Shown here one piece after another: positions 23,344-32,879 of a stretch of DNA of 64,000 nt. Each line of letters opens with the position of its first letter. Position 1 is the stretch's first letter. Source of the stretch: Henckelia pumila (Eukaryota; Streptophyta; Magnoliopsida; Lamiales; Gesneriaceae); NCBI RefSeq assembly GCF_033568475.1, contig NW_027331831.1, positions 10,478,001-10,542,000 of the forward strand. The letters are read 5' to 3'. The notes beneath the pieces were generated by a model. That model was not told the origin of the DNA. It worked only from the letters and a program-made list of their open reading frames with translations, and searched no databases. A program made the position numbers and the translations under genes.

Positions 23344-24570
23344 ATGGATGAAATTTTTTTGGGGGCTTTTAGAAACTATTTGCATTCTCAAAATATCGAA
23401 GGAAATACCGCAAAAAATTTTCAGAACCGTCCTAACAGCCAATTTATTGCTCCCACACAATACCCTCACAATTTTCCAAACCCTTCACAATATCCTCTTA
23501 ATTTTCAAAGCTCTCAAAGCTTGCCTACTTTTTCGAGCAATATCCACCCTCAAGCTCCATTGTATGCGTGTCCACCTAAATAATGGCGAGCCATGGCTAG
23601 TCAATTTGCAATGTCAGCCCCCCCTTAGGCATTTTCTCCACAACAACCACCGGTCATACCTTTGAATGAATCAAGGATTGCAGATGCATACAAGGAACCC
23701 ACAACACCATCCTCGATTCCAGGTTCTCAATTTTCTACTTTTTCAACACAACTAGGACTCGACAACATTGTTCTCGATAAAGATAATGAGATGGATGCAT
23801 GGAAAACGAGCACATTGGTCAATTGATGAAGAGAAGCTCTTTGCAAGGTCATAGGTCACCATTAGAACCGACCCAATTATCGGTAATGACCAGAAGGATC
23901 AAGCATTCTGGAAACGAATTACAAACTACTACAACAAACATCGCGCTACCGGATCTAAGAAGAGAGACTGGAAGAAGGTAAAATCACATTTCTATTTATT
24001 TTATCCTTTGGTAAATGAGTTTTCTGGTGTATACAATAATTTGTACAATCATCATCCGAGTGGATGGAGCGATGAGGATGTACTTGTCAGAGCTCATGAA
24101 ATGTGGAAGACAACTCATAACAGTAAGTCTTTCAAGCATGAACATGTATGGATAATTCTTAAAGAGTGTGAAAAATATACTCCACAACATCATCACGCTA
24201 ATAAGAAGGCTCGAACCTCTGAGTCGGGGGGACATACAACCTCATCTAATCCGGATACGAGCATTGACATAGATGACTGTGAAGTTCATATTCGTCCAAT
24301 TGGACAAAAAGCTGCAAAGAGGAAACACAAAATGAAAGCTGTAAATGTCGAAAAATGGGAAGAGAAAATGGATTTTAGGTGGCAAAAGTTGAAAGAACTT
24401 CACATGGAGAAAATAAAACTTCAAAAAATGAGGTGGCGACCCGAGAGATTGAAGCCCTTCATAATGATTATAAAATCCTTATGAAAGATACTAGTGACAT
24501 GACACCGGAACAATTTAACATACATCTCAAAATATGCGCAAAGCTTAAAAGGAAGCATGAAATAGAGTAG
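23344..24570 (+). pseudogene. ORF1 pseudogene, Myb-like/NAM-associated protein (unit 3)
   Basis: The best preserved of the three. ATG 23344 opens MDEIFLGAFRNYLHSQ in the correct frame, but a TAA at 23581-23583 (where unit 2 has TAT) ends it after 79 codons. A C-run and other indels near 23610-23850 disturb the Myb-like block. The frame 24008-24484 then holds SGWSDEDVLVRAHEMWKTTH, the Ser/Asp linker and IRPIGQKAAKRKHKMK, and a last frameshift near 24430 precedes the coiled-coil end at 24570. Confidence 0.75.
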
Positions 24571-25052
24571 ATGTATTTTAGTTATTTTTAATAGCAGTTG
24601 TAATTTATGTATCTCTTTTTATCTACTGAAACATTATGTAATTGAATTTTAATTATTAATTTATGTTGAATATTTTCACTATCATATATTGAATATTATG
24701 AATTATTTGTAATATATAAATATATTAAATAAATTGTTAGATGTTTTTTTAAAATAAAAATCTGTATGTAACGTTACAAAACTTTGAAATTGAATTAAAA
24801 TTATATTTATTTTTTATGAAATAAATTTATTAAATATTTATAAAAAATTATATTTATTTTCTTTCACTATAAAGAATACACAAGTTCATTAATAAAATTA
24901 AACTATTTATATAAATTATGTATATATAAATATATAAAATAAATTGATAGTTGAGATATTTGAATTGAGTGTGGGGTTCACAAAAAAGTTGTTTGAGTTT
25001 TTTCTTATAGTGGAGAATTGAATGAGGTCTTTTGTTTTAGATGTAGCAATGA

Positions 25053-25433
25053 TGTCACTACAAGAAATTTTACTTTTTGCGATGTTTGATCACGTCGCCA
25101 TATGTAAATAAAAAATGTCGCAGAATATTTGGCAACGCAAAAACGCGTCGCCACGTTACGCCACAGAAGGTTCGTAGGCAAATATCAGGTTACCTTTTTG
25201 GCGACGCTCGCGTGGTGGTGGGAAAATTTACCGCTCCATTTTAGCGATGCGAGTGTTATGAACATCGCGGAAAGATTGCATATGGCGACATAAGTATCAG
25301 TTGCGTCAGGAAATTCTTACTTATGGCGACGCAACTAATTTAGTCGCGAAATGTGTAGTTTTAGCGACGCTGTGCAAAGTGCGCGTAGCCAAATGGTAAT
25401 ACGTCGCAAAAGGTCAGAATTCTTGTAGTGTGT
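25053..25433. mobile_element. CACTA (EnSpm) MITE
   Basis: Element 25056-25430 begins CACTACAAGAAATTTT and ends AATTCTTGTAGTG, classic CACTA terminal inverted repeats, with TGT on both sides (25053-25055, 25431-25433). The 375-bp interior is rich in repeated GCGAC/GTCGC motifs in both orientations and has no coding capacity. It lies inside the 3' part of Harbinger unit 3. Confidence 0.92.
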
Positions 25434-25521
25434 GGCGGAGCGGAGACCACAAAAGAGTGGTTGGGGGATTTTGAGCATTGTGGATCCCCTAATCCTCTTT
25501 GTTTTATGGCCGCAGATGTCC

Positions 25522-25728
25522 TTAGGGCATCCCCGATGGCAGCTCTTTGGGCTGCCATTGGTATGACATGACATATAGGGAAGAGCTCTTTTCTTCACAG
25601 TGCAAAGGGCGCTTTGACTGTCAAGCTCTTTGACTGTCAAGAGGTCCTTTGCACTTAACCTTTTTTTTAAATTTTTTTTAATCTATTATATTTGTATTAT
25701 ATAACCGTTAGTGTATATTATTATATAT

Positions 25729-25787
<59 letters not shown>

Positions 25788-26213
25788 TTTATGTAGTTAA
25801 ATGGTCGTTACTTTTAATGTTGAATATTTTTATTATTTTATATTTAATAATATGAATTATTTGTATTAAATAAGATATATACAAATTTCCGTTATAAAAT
25901 TATATTTATTTTTTTATGAAATACATTTATTAAATATCAATAAAAATTATATTTATTTTCTTTGTTAATAAAAAATACATAATTTTTTTATTAATAAAAT
26001 TAAACATTTATATAAATTATGTATTTGTAAATATATAAAATAAATTAATAGTTAAAATATTTGAATTGACTGTGGGGTCCATATAAAGTTGTTTTAATTT
26101 TTTGTTATAGTAAAAAATAGATGAGGTTTTTTATTTTTGACGTGACAACGACTTGACGGAGTAAAAAATACAAAAAAGCTCACGGTGAGCTCTTACTGCC
26201 GTGGATGCCTTTA
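25522..26213. mobile_element. Harbinger-family MITE downstream of the trimer
   Basis: Element 25525-26210, left end GGGCATCCCCGATGG, right end GCCGTGGATGCCT (terminal base changed), with TTA at 25522-25524 and 26211-26213. It carries an AT microsatellite at about 25734-25787 and a short tandem repeat of TTTGACTGTCAAG near 25612-25645. It is non-coding. Confidence 0.8.
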
Positions 26214-26249
26214 ATATCTCGACAAAGACTCAATAAGTCATGAGAAGCG

Positions 26250-26533
26250 GACAGAAAGGCGTCTCATAAATTTCCACCAGGTTTTGGATTAGAATCTAAT
26301 CTCCACTTTGTAGCCATCTTTCACTTGTCTTTCGGGCCAAAACATCAATATCTCAAGCGCTGATCTTGCAGCGTAGACAATAGGGGAATAGACAAGATTT
26401 CTTGTGGTAAATATGTGAGGGGCGAAAACATCTTGCACCAACGGAACGGTTCATTCCAAGTCCCATTTATCATAAGTTTGTCTACATTCTTCATGGCCAC
26501 TTGGGACTTGGAGTCTAGAGCGTATCCCAGCAA
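26250..26533 (-). pseudogene. LINE-type reverse transcriptase C-terminal remnant
   Basis: The minus-strand translation contains NGTWNEPFRW, PQEILSIPLL and DQRLRY in the spacing seen just before the zinc-binding region of plant non-LTR (L1) polymerases, where the consensus is a W, a run ending in ILxIPL and a D...W/Y motif. It is broken by stops after 26345. No other LINE domain is adjacent, so this is a small 5'-truncated or internally deleted relic. Identification is by motif memory only. Confidence 0.5.
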
Positions 26534-26999
26534 TCAAACGGACTCTACACAACTAGTATATAGTACTCTTGTATTATTATATCAAAAATTTTAGGGGTGG
26601 AAATGATTTTTTGATCAATTAACTTGTTCAATATTGAATTTTGGTATATTGAGTTGTCAAAATTTGATTTTGATGCATGCATTTACTTTTAATTTATAAC
26701 TATTTTGTTGTAATTGCTCATGTAACATTTGACAAGTGATCAATAATTTTTTTATGTTTTGCCAACATTTTTCGACAGCAATCGAACTAAAGCTGTCGAA
26801 ATAAAAAATTCCTATAACAAAATCGAACTTTGAAAATTTAGTAAATCAAAATCTATAATTAAATTATAATTATATACTTGACATGCATATGCGCGCACGA
26901 ACACTCTCGTACACATAACGTAAACATTATACTCTTTAAAAAAGAAATACACGGTATATAATATATATACTATTGACCGAAACACCTTTTACATATCTG
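26534..26999. other. AT-rich intergenic, nothing recognised
   Basis: No gene or defined repeat seen. Confidence 0.4.
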
Positions 27000-28310
27000 A
27001 TGCGATTATCACAAAATGACTACCCGGGGATGGGTAATTTCCCGAGCGGAAAAGGTAGGTGAAGATACAAAATATATGAATATCTTATCCGTTTGGAGAC
27101 GAAGTTATACCAATATTTTTTAGAGAGTGAGTCCATTTTCCTACCTTGGCCCCCAGGATGGGCTTTTATACTCGCTCACCCGGGTCCTCAATGATTACTG
27201 GGTATGGCCTTACTGACAACTTTTAGGGTAATAAGATGGTTATCACGTGTGATTTAAACCCCCACAATTTTCGGACAGAGCCCACTCCTTTGGATCGTGT
27301 TTAGTAATGATTGGATTTGTGATTTGAACCTGACAAATTTCAAATAAACGTGGCCGTTTCCTGGCCCTAAAAATAGAAAGGTCGAGGTCCCACTGGTTTT
27401 CCTTTCCTTTCCTAACTTCCGAAGGCTTACTCCGGGAGGTTCTAGCTCCCAGGCCCCTTACCCGGGTTCCTTTCGATCTCCTGTATCGGTCCGGGTGCTA
27501 AGGCCTCCCAGATTAAGCCTTCCTCGTAGATCCCAGGTTATTGCCACCCAGTCCCGGGTTCCTTAATATGTTGCGGTTACACCATCCTCTCGGGTCCAAT
27601 CCACCCGGGGTATCGTAATATGATATCACCACACTTCCTAAAGATAGTCGGGCTAGGACCTGCTCCGCTGTCCCGAGAAGCGAATACCATCTTCCCGGGT
27701 CCTATCCACCCGGGATACCTTAAGGTGATATCACCACACTTCCTAAAGATAGTCGGGCTAGGACCTGCTCTGCTGTCCCGAGAAGCTAATACCATCTTTC
27801 CGGGTTCAATCCACCCGGGGTATCGTCATCCTGGGTATGTGATATCACCACACTTCCTAAAGATAGTCGGGCTAGGACCTGCTCCGCTGTTCCGAGAAGC
27901 GAATACCATCTTCCCGGGTCCTATCCACCCGGGATACCTTATGGTGAAGGTGATATCACCACACTTCCTAAAGATAGTCGGGCTAGGACCTGCTCCGCTG
28001 TCCCGAGAAGCTAATACCATCTTCCCGGGTTCAATCCACCCGGGGTATCGTCATCCCGGGTATGTGATATCACCACACTTCCTAAAGATAGTCGGGTTAG
28101 GACCTGCTCCGCTGTTCCGAGAAGCGAATACCATCTTCCCGGGTCCTATCCACCCGGGATACCTTATGGTGAAGGTGATATCACCACACTTCCTAAAGAT
28201 AGTCGGGCTAGGATCTGCTCCGCTGTCCCGAGAAGCTAATACCATCTTTCCGGGTCCAATCCACATGAGGTATCGTCATCCCGAGTATGTGATATCAATA
28301 TCCAAAATTT
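27000..28310. repeat. G+C-rich repeat block, probable LTR fragment with minisatellite
   Basis: The block is rich in CCCGGG and CCGGGT motifs and contrasts with its AT-rich surroundings. 27000-27600 is unique-looking; 27622-28290 is a tandem array. Such arrays occur in LTRs or untranslated regions of plant gypsy elements, but no ends, primer site or coding domain is visible, so the class is uncertain. Confidence 0.5.
27622..28290. repeat. Six-copy minisatellite with 225-bp higher-order period
   Basis: GATATCACC/GATATCAAT marks recur at 27622, 27727, 27841, 27952, 28066, 28177 and 28291, so successive units are 105, 114, 111, 114, 111 and 114 bp. Units alternate between two types: one ends in GGGATACCTTATGG, the other in GGGGTATCGTCATCC. 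The 111+114 pair gives a 225-bp dimer repeated nearly identically. All unit lengths are multiples of three, which keeps frames open on both strands; the 230-codon plus-strand frame is an artefact of this. Confidence 0.93.
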
Positions 28311-28540
28311 AATAATACATATGCCAAAATTAATATAAAATCCGAGACGTAGAAATTTGAGATGTTTATTATTGCTATTCGGGTGAGAAATCAAAATAAC
28401 CATGTTTTGATTGTTCGAATATTATAGTAAGAGCAAAGTCTAACTATTTTTCTCACATCACAACTTAATTTCTTCAAAGTCTAAAAATGGAATGGAGAAA
28501 TAGAAATAAAAAATCAAGAATAATACAGTGGTGGGTTTTT

Positions 28541-28935
28541 GAAGCGACGTCGTGTAGGAGGGAAGTGGTGCAGTGGAATCTTCTATTACATATATATTAT
28601 GGCTTCGTCGTTATATATTATTCCCCACCGCCGTTGTAGTATGAGATGAAAGGGAAGCTGGTTGAAAACGAAAACGGTGGCCTAACTCTTGAGCGTGACG
28701 CAGAGGAGGAGACCGGGCAATGGGAACCTGCGATGAGTGGGTAGACGGCACCACCGCCGACAACACCGGCGCCTCCGCCTCTGTCGCCTCCAAAACCGCG
28801 GCCTCCACCCCCACCGCCACCGCCACCGCGACCACCACCTCCACCTCCACCGCCGCGCTGCGAGGTGAGAGTGGAGAGTAATAGAGTGATGACAAGAAAC
28901 AGCAGAAGGGAGAATTTCTTTTTCTTGAGTGCCAT
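28541..28935 (-). pseudogene. Truncated GLOX duplicate; possible small secreted glycine-rich protein
   Basis: The minus-strand ATG at 28935 opens a 105-codon frame to a stop at 28618. Its first 27 residues (KFSLLLFLVITLLLSTLTSQ region) match the signal peptide of the GLOX gene at 2570-4387. The GLOX Arg/Pro linker is replaced by an almost pure Gly/Arg tract of about 40 residues, followed by remnants of the GLOX N-terminus up to GGGE. Downstream, 28541-28615 still matches GLOX codons about 122-142 (YNDEAIVED region), out of frame, so about 45 codons are deleted between. No catalytic residue remains. It is dead as an oxidase, but the frame could encode a secreted glycine-rich peptide if transcribed. 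Confidence 0.8.
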
Positions 28936-28985
28936 TGGAATTAATTCTTTGATTTGAAGAATATGTATATGACGAGATCAGATTT

Positions 28986-29060
28986 GCTATAAATTCAATT
29001 CAGTATATTCATTCAGCAACGAATTGGAATTTATAAATATTTCGATTTGCTTTAATTCTT
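28986..29060 (-). promoter_or_regulatory. Duplicated GLOX promoter upstream of the truncated copy
   Basis: GCTATAAATTCAATTCAG and, further upstream on the minus strand, AACGAATTGGAATTTATAAAT match the two TATA-like blocks upstream of the intact GLOX gene. The duplication therefore included promoter sequence. The 30-bp spaced 16-mer repeat of the intact gene is absent here. Confidence 0.55.
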
Positions 29061-29366
29061 CCCAATTATGGAATTAATATATTTATTTGCATTATTCACA
29101 AGGAAAAGGAAGTGTATCTTAAATAATATCCGATTCATGATTATGGTTCTCCATATTTATTATGAGGCATGCACAAATTTTGGATACGCGTACACCATAG
29201 AGAATTCAAAACGCGGATCAATAAAGGAAACTCACGGTTGAAAACAATATTCTTATTTCATCAGTACAAGTCACATGCAAATTGGAAAATTGATATATTC
29301 ATCTATTTCGAACCTAAAATAGCAAGTGTTCGATAATGACGTAATACCAACATTAATTGTCTTATA

Positions 29367-31242
29367 AATACAAAATGAGATAATTTCCAATTTAGTTCCT
29401 CGTTTTGTGACGCGGTCCCGATTTCGTCTTTTATTTTTCAAATGACCCAATTTCGTCTTCAAATTTCAAACGCTTTTCGAAATCGGTCCTTCCGTCCAAT
29501 TATCTGTTAAAATAGACGGAATGAAAAGACCTAACATGTTTAACTCATCTCTCATTTTTTACTTTTTAGGGATAATTCTCAATTTAGTCCCTCGTTATCG
29601 TCCATCATTTTACACTTGACTAAATTTGATCCTCCAATTTTCGAACGTTTTTCGAAATCAGTCGTTCCGTCCAATTAGCTGTTAAAATATATGGAATGCA
29701 ACGACCTAATCTGTTTAACACATCTCTCTCACTTTTTTTTTTTTTTTTTTTTTACGTAATCTCTTAATCTATTTCTTCAGATTTTTATGTGCTATGTCTT
29801 TTATTTTTTGTGTTTTGAAATTCAATTTTTTTTTCGAATTTTTGTATTTATTATTTTATTGGAGAATATGCTACTTTCGTTTTTTTATTTATTTTCTTGA
29901 GGAATATGTTGTTTTCGTTTTTGTATTAATTAATTTGATTTGATTTGATATTTTTTTATTTTTCATCAAACATTATGTTTTGAATTCGTATTTGTATTTT
30001 TTATGCATAAATTGGATTGATTATCAGGTTTTGCTCGATTGATGTTAAACCACCGCTATTAATATTTTTCCCTTTCATGTGCGAATTTCCATTAAATTTG
30101 CAAAATATAATGAAATATGTTTGATTCAACTATTGTTTTGTTGTAGTCTTATATTTTGTGTTTACATTTGAAAATTCTAACCATGAAACATTGACTATAT
30201 TATTCTGACATAGTTAGACTTGTTAAGGTGACTCATGTTAAAATGGTGAGTTGTTTGAAAATTTTAATCTTTTAACATAAAAAGAGTCAACAAGGAAAAA
30301 TACATTTTTAGTCTATATATACTTTCATATCAAAATGTTTATGGTCCTTTAACATTTCAAATCAACACTTTTAGTCCTTAAACTTTGAAAATTTCAACAC
30401 ATTAGTCATTATCATTTATTTTATGGTTAAATATATTTTTGGGGACTAATTTATGATATTTTTATATTATAGGGACCTGAAATAAATGCAAAAAATAATG
30501 AAGAAATACAAACAATAAATAATCACATATCTACAACATAAACATATTTATTCTTTTTATAATGTTAACATATGTAAATAAAATTTATTGCGGTTTTTTT
30601 ATTTTAAAAAAAATATCTACTTTAATATATGGAGTTTTTGCATAAAAATAATCGAATGTGTTTTCAAAATTAAAATATCGCCTATAAGCACATTTCATAA
30701 TGTGTTTTCTAATAAATTTTTAAAACAAAATTTATTCGATATTTTTGATAATAAATTACTCATTTGATAACAAATCTAATTAATTATTTACTTTTATTTA
30801 AGATACAAACTAGATAAATTTTAATTTTTTTTAGATATCAAATATAAATATATGTAATATATATAATTATGTTTTTAAATATTAAACATAATTAATAAAT
30901 TACAAGAATTAAAAAAAATACATAATTAATAAAAATTAATCTTGAAACTTAATTTAAATTTTAGTTTTATAAAAAAAAAATTCAATTTAAAAATAAAACA
31001 TAAAACATAAAAATAATTTTTTTTTAAAAAGAGAGTCTCAATAAAAACAACCAATTCAATAGGTTACTTTTATTACCTGCTAAACAAGTCATTCCGTCTA
31101 TTTTAACTTTTAATTGGACGGAAAGATCGATTTCGAAAAGCGTTATAAAATTGGAGGACTAAATTACGTCAATTGGAAAACGAGGAAATCGGGACCGTGT
31201 AAAAAATGAGGGACTAAATTGTGAACTATCTCAATACAAAAT
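29367..31242. mobile_element. Mutator-like non-autonomous element with long TIRs
   Basis: Element 29377-31232 (1856 bp). The left end GAGATAATTTCCAATTTAG and the reverse complement of the right end, GAGATAGTTCACAATTTAG, extend as imperfect inverted repeats for about 145 bp, both reaching TAAAATAGACGGAATG. A perfect 10-bp AATACAAAAT flanks it (29367-29376, 31233-31242), near the 9-11 bp usual for Mutator. A second, tandem copy of the left TIR follows at about 29569-29700. The interior is AT-rich without a transposase frame. Confidence 0.8.
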
Positions 31243-31266
31243 ATATTAAATAACTCTTATTTGGTT

Positions 31267-31504
31267 ATCATGATTAGGGCTGACATACCGTACCGAAATA
31301 CCGGAATTTTGGCATACCGTACCGAAATTTTTTTGATATACGGACATTTTTTCGGTATACCGAATTTTTTTTGGTATCTATACGGTATCAATATGAATTT
31401 TTTTCGTACCAAAGTTTCGAAATTTTACTATCGGTATCGGTATGAATTTTTTTCATACCAATATTTGTATTAAGGTATACCGAAAAACCACCCCTAATCA
31501 TGAT
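31267..31504. mobile_element. Small hAT MITE with perfect 8-bp duplication
   Basis: Element 31275-31496 (222 bp) begins TAGGGCTGACATACCG and ends ACCACCCCTA, flanked by ATCATGAT on both sides (31267-31274, 31497-31504). The interior is built from repeated GGTATACCGAA and TACCGAAAT motifs in both orientations. A 70-codon frame across it is not a gene. Confidence 0.88.
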
Positions 31505-31649
31505 AAGTTCGATACTAAAATTAGACCAATTATTATTGTTTTTTGAAAATATGAAATATTAGATTACAAAACAAAACAAAAACAAAAAAACTCCTTATAA
31601 AAGCCCACGAGTATCTGAGTAGTAATAAATCAAATTTCATTCTTGCGAC

Positions 31650-31852
31650 GATAGTGATGAACAATTATTGTGAGTATCATTGACGTGACATCTTGTGCAT
31701 CCAATAAATGAATGTCATATCAACTGGTGCTCACAAGTGCTCACGGTGGTCGTTCACCATATCAAAACTGGTCATATATAATTTTGTGGGATGGTTGTTC
31801 ATCATATCAAAACTGATCATATATAATTTTGAGGGATGGTTGCTCACCATAT
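31650..31852. repeat. Relic of the hairpin-MITE family plus 45-bp tandem repeat
   Basis: Bases 31680-31775 align by eye with the right half of the hairpin element at 6498-6568 (shared CCAATA, GAATG, CACGGTGG and a CATATCAAAA/GATAGCAAAA end). The end segment is then repeated with a 45-bp period (GTTCACCATATCAAAAC at 31752, GTTCATCATATCAAAAC at 31797, with a partial third copy). Confidence 0.55.
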
Positions 31853-32835
31853 CTAGAATTTAAGAATGTTTTAAATAAATATTTAGGTTTTTTTCCCCTT
31901 AAAAATTAATTTGCTATAAACATGCGTTTCATATGGTTTGGGAACTAATAAAAACAAATATATATTTCACTGATTCTTTTCCATTGTATTACACAGGCTG
32001 AAATTCACAAAATTTTCCATTTATTAAATGAATTTTGGTCGCACTTTCTGCATCCACTTAAGAAATATGTTGTCAAATCGTGACCAATCGACGTGCACGA
32101 TACAAAATTACAAAGAAACAATTGCGTTATATACGTGGAATCCCCTTTACAAGAGGCCAAACAAAGTTGCCACAAATTCTTGTATGGTCAAGATTGATCC
32201 TACGTAGATATTTGCATAATTTATAATTTATATATATTGTGAGATTTTGTTATTGATATTTTTTACCTAATGTATCATTACATTTTGACAGTTGGAATTA
32301 TTATTATTATTTTTTAGTTTTTGTAGGATAAGAATTGACGTCACTAAATTTTTTATAACAGTCCTACGGGCTCGTGGAAAAACTTTCAACAGTCTACAGT
32401 AAAAAAATATATGGATGGGTCAAGATATATATTTGAAAATATTCAAACGTATCCCGTTGAACAAAGAATATGAGAAACACGAAGGTTTTTGTCTTTGTCG
32501 TCTGCATAAATATAATTATAAATAACATTAGCTTGTGGATTTGACCATATCGGGATTATTGTTAACTGATACATGTCACTAAATTAAATCGTCGTGACGC
32601 CCCTCGTCAAATCTGAAATAATCCGAAAAAAATTGACTTTTTTTTTTTTTTTTAAATGAATCGAGTCTATGTTTTCTTAATTGTCTAGAGTTTCACTAAG
32701 CCATTATCAACCTCTACATAAATTAAATGCAGTGGTGTGCTAACTAATAATTGCTCACTACCATGCCTTATTACATAATGTTGGAATATTCAAGAATAGG
32801 GTGCCAATTTTCTTGTCTTATTTCCCTCAAAATGT
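31853..32835. other. Intergenic upstream of the SSL gene
   Basis: AT-rich, no gene or element ends seen. The right end must contain the promoter of the gene starting at 32880; TATTTAAA at about 32840-32847 is a weak TATA candidate. Confidence 0.4.
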
Positions 32836-32879
32836 TAGTTATTTAAACCCATCATGTGAAGGAATTATTTGCAACAGGC

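Larger units (their letters stand above)
22854..25489 (+). mobile_element. Harbinger-like trimer, unit 3
   Basis: The unit starts at the collapsed junction ACAATGGCAGC and has a TATA box (TATAAATA, about 23261-23268). It has a broken ORF1 (23344-24570), a CACTA MITE in the 3' part (25056-25430), and the only intact right terminal repeat of the array (ATTGTGGATCCCC, ending 25489). Confidence 0.72.
15045..25492 (+). mobile_element. Head-to-tail trimer of Harbinger-like ORF1-only elements
   Basis: The composite runs 15048-25489 and is flanked by TAA at 15045-15047 and 25490-25492. The left end GGGCATCCACAATGG mirrors the right end CATTGTGGATCCCC. Inside are three copies of the same unit in one orientation: about 15048-17298, 17299-22853 (enlarged by two insertions) and 22854-25489. 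At both internal junctions the GGATGCCC/GGGCATCC ends are missing and the text reads straight from GATTTTGAGCC into AATGGCAGC or AATGACAGC. No DDE transposase frame is present, so the array is non-autonomous. Confidence 0.75.

Noticed and set aside
15514-24570. 'Glutathione S-transferase' or NAC transcription factor genes
   Set aside because: Database-style names for this architecture are misleading; the copies are broken Harbinger-type ORF1 with Myb-like and NAM-associated regions and no GST fold.
27622-28290. CRISPR-like regular repeat array
   Set aside because: Repeats are contiguous 105-114-bp units with no unique spacers, in a plant nuclear context.
27620-28312. 230-codon plus-strand frame with regular ISPHFLKIVGLGPA repeats
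   Set aside because: It is the translation of the minisatellite; unit lengths are multiples of three and the opposite strand is open too, with no start context, signal or known domain.
32856-32879. Upstream extension of the SSL frame from a GTG at 32856
   Set aside because: Plant nuclear genes start at ATG; the ATG at 32880 begins a clean signal peptide.
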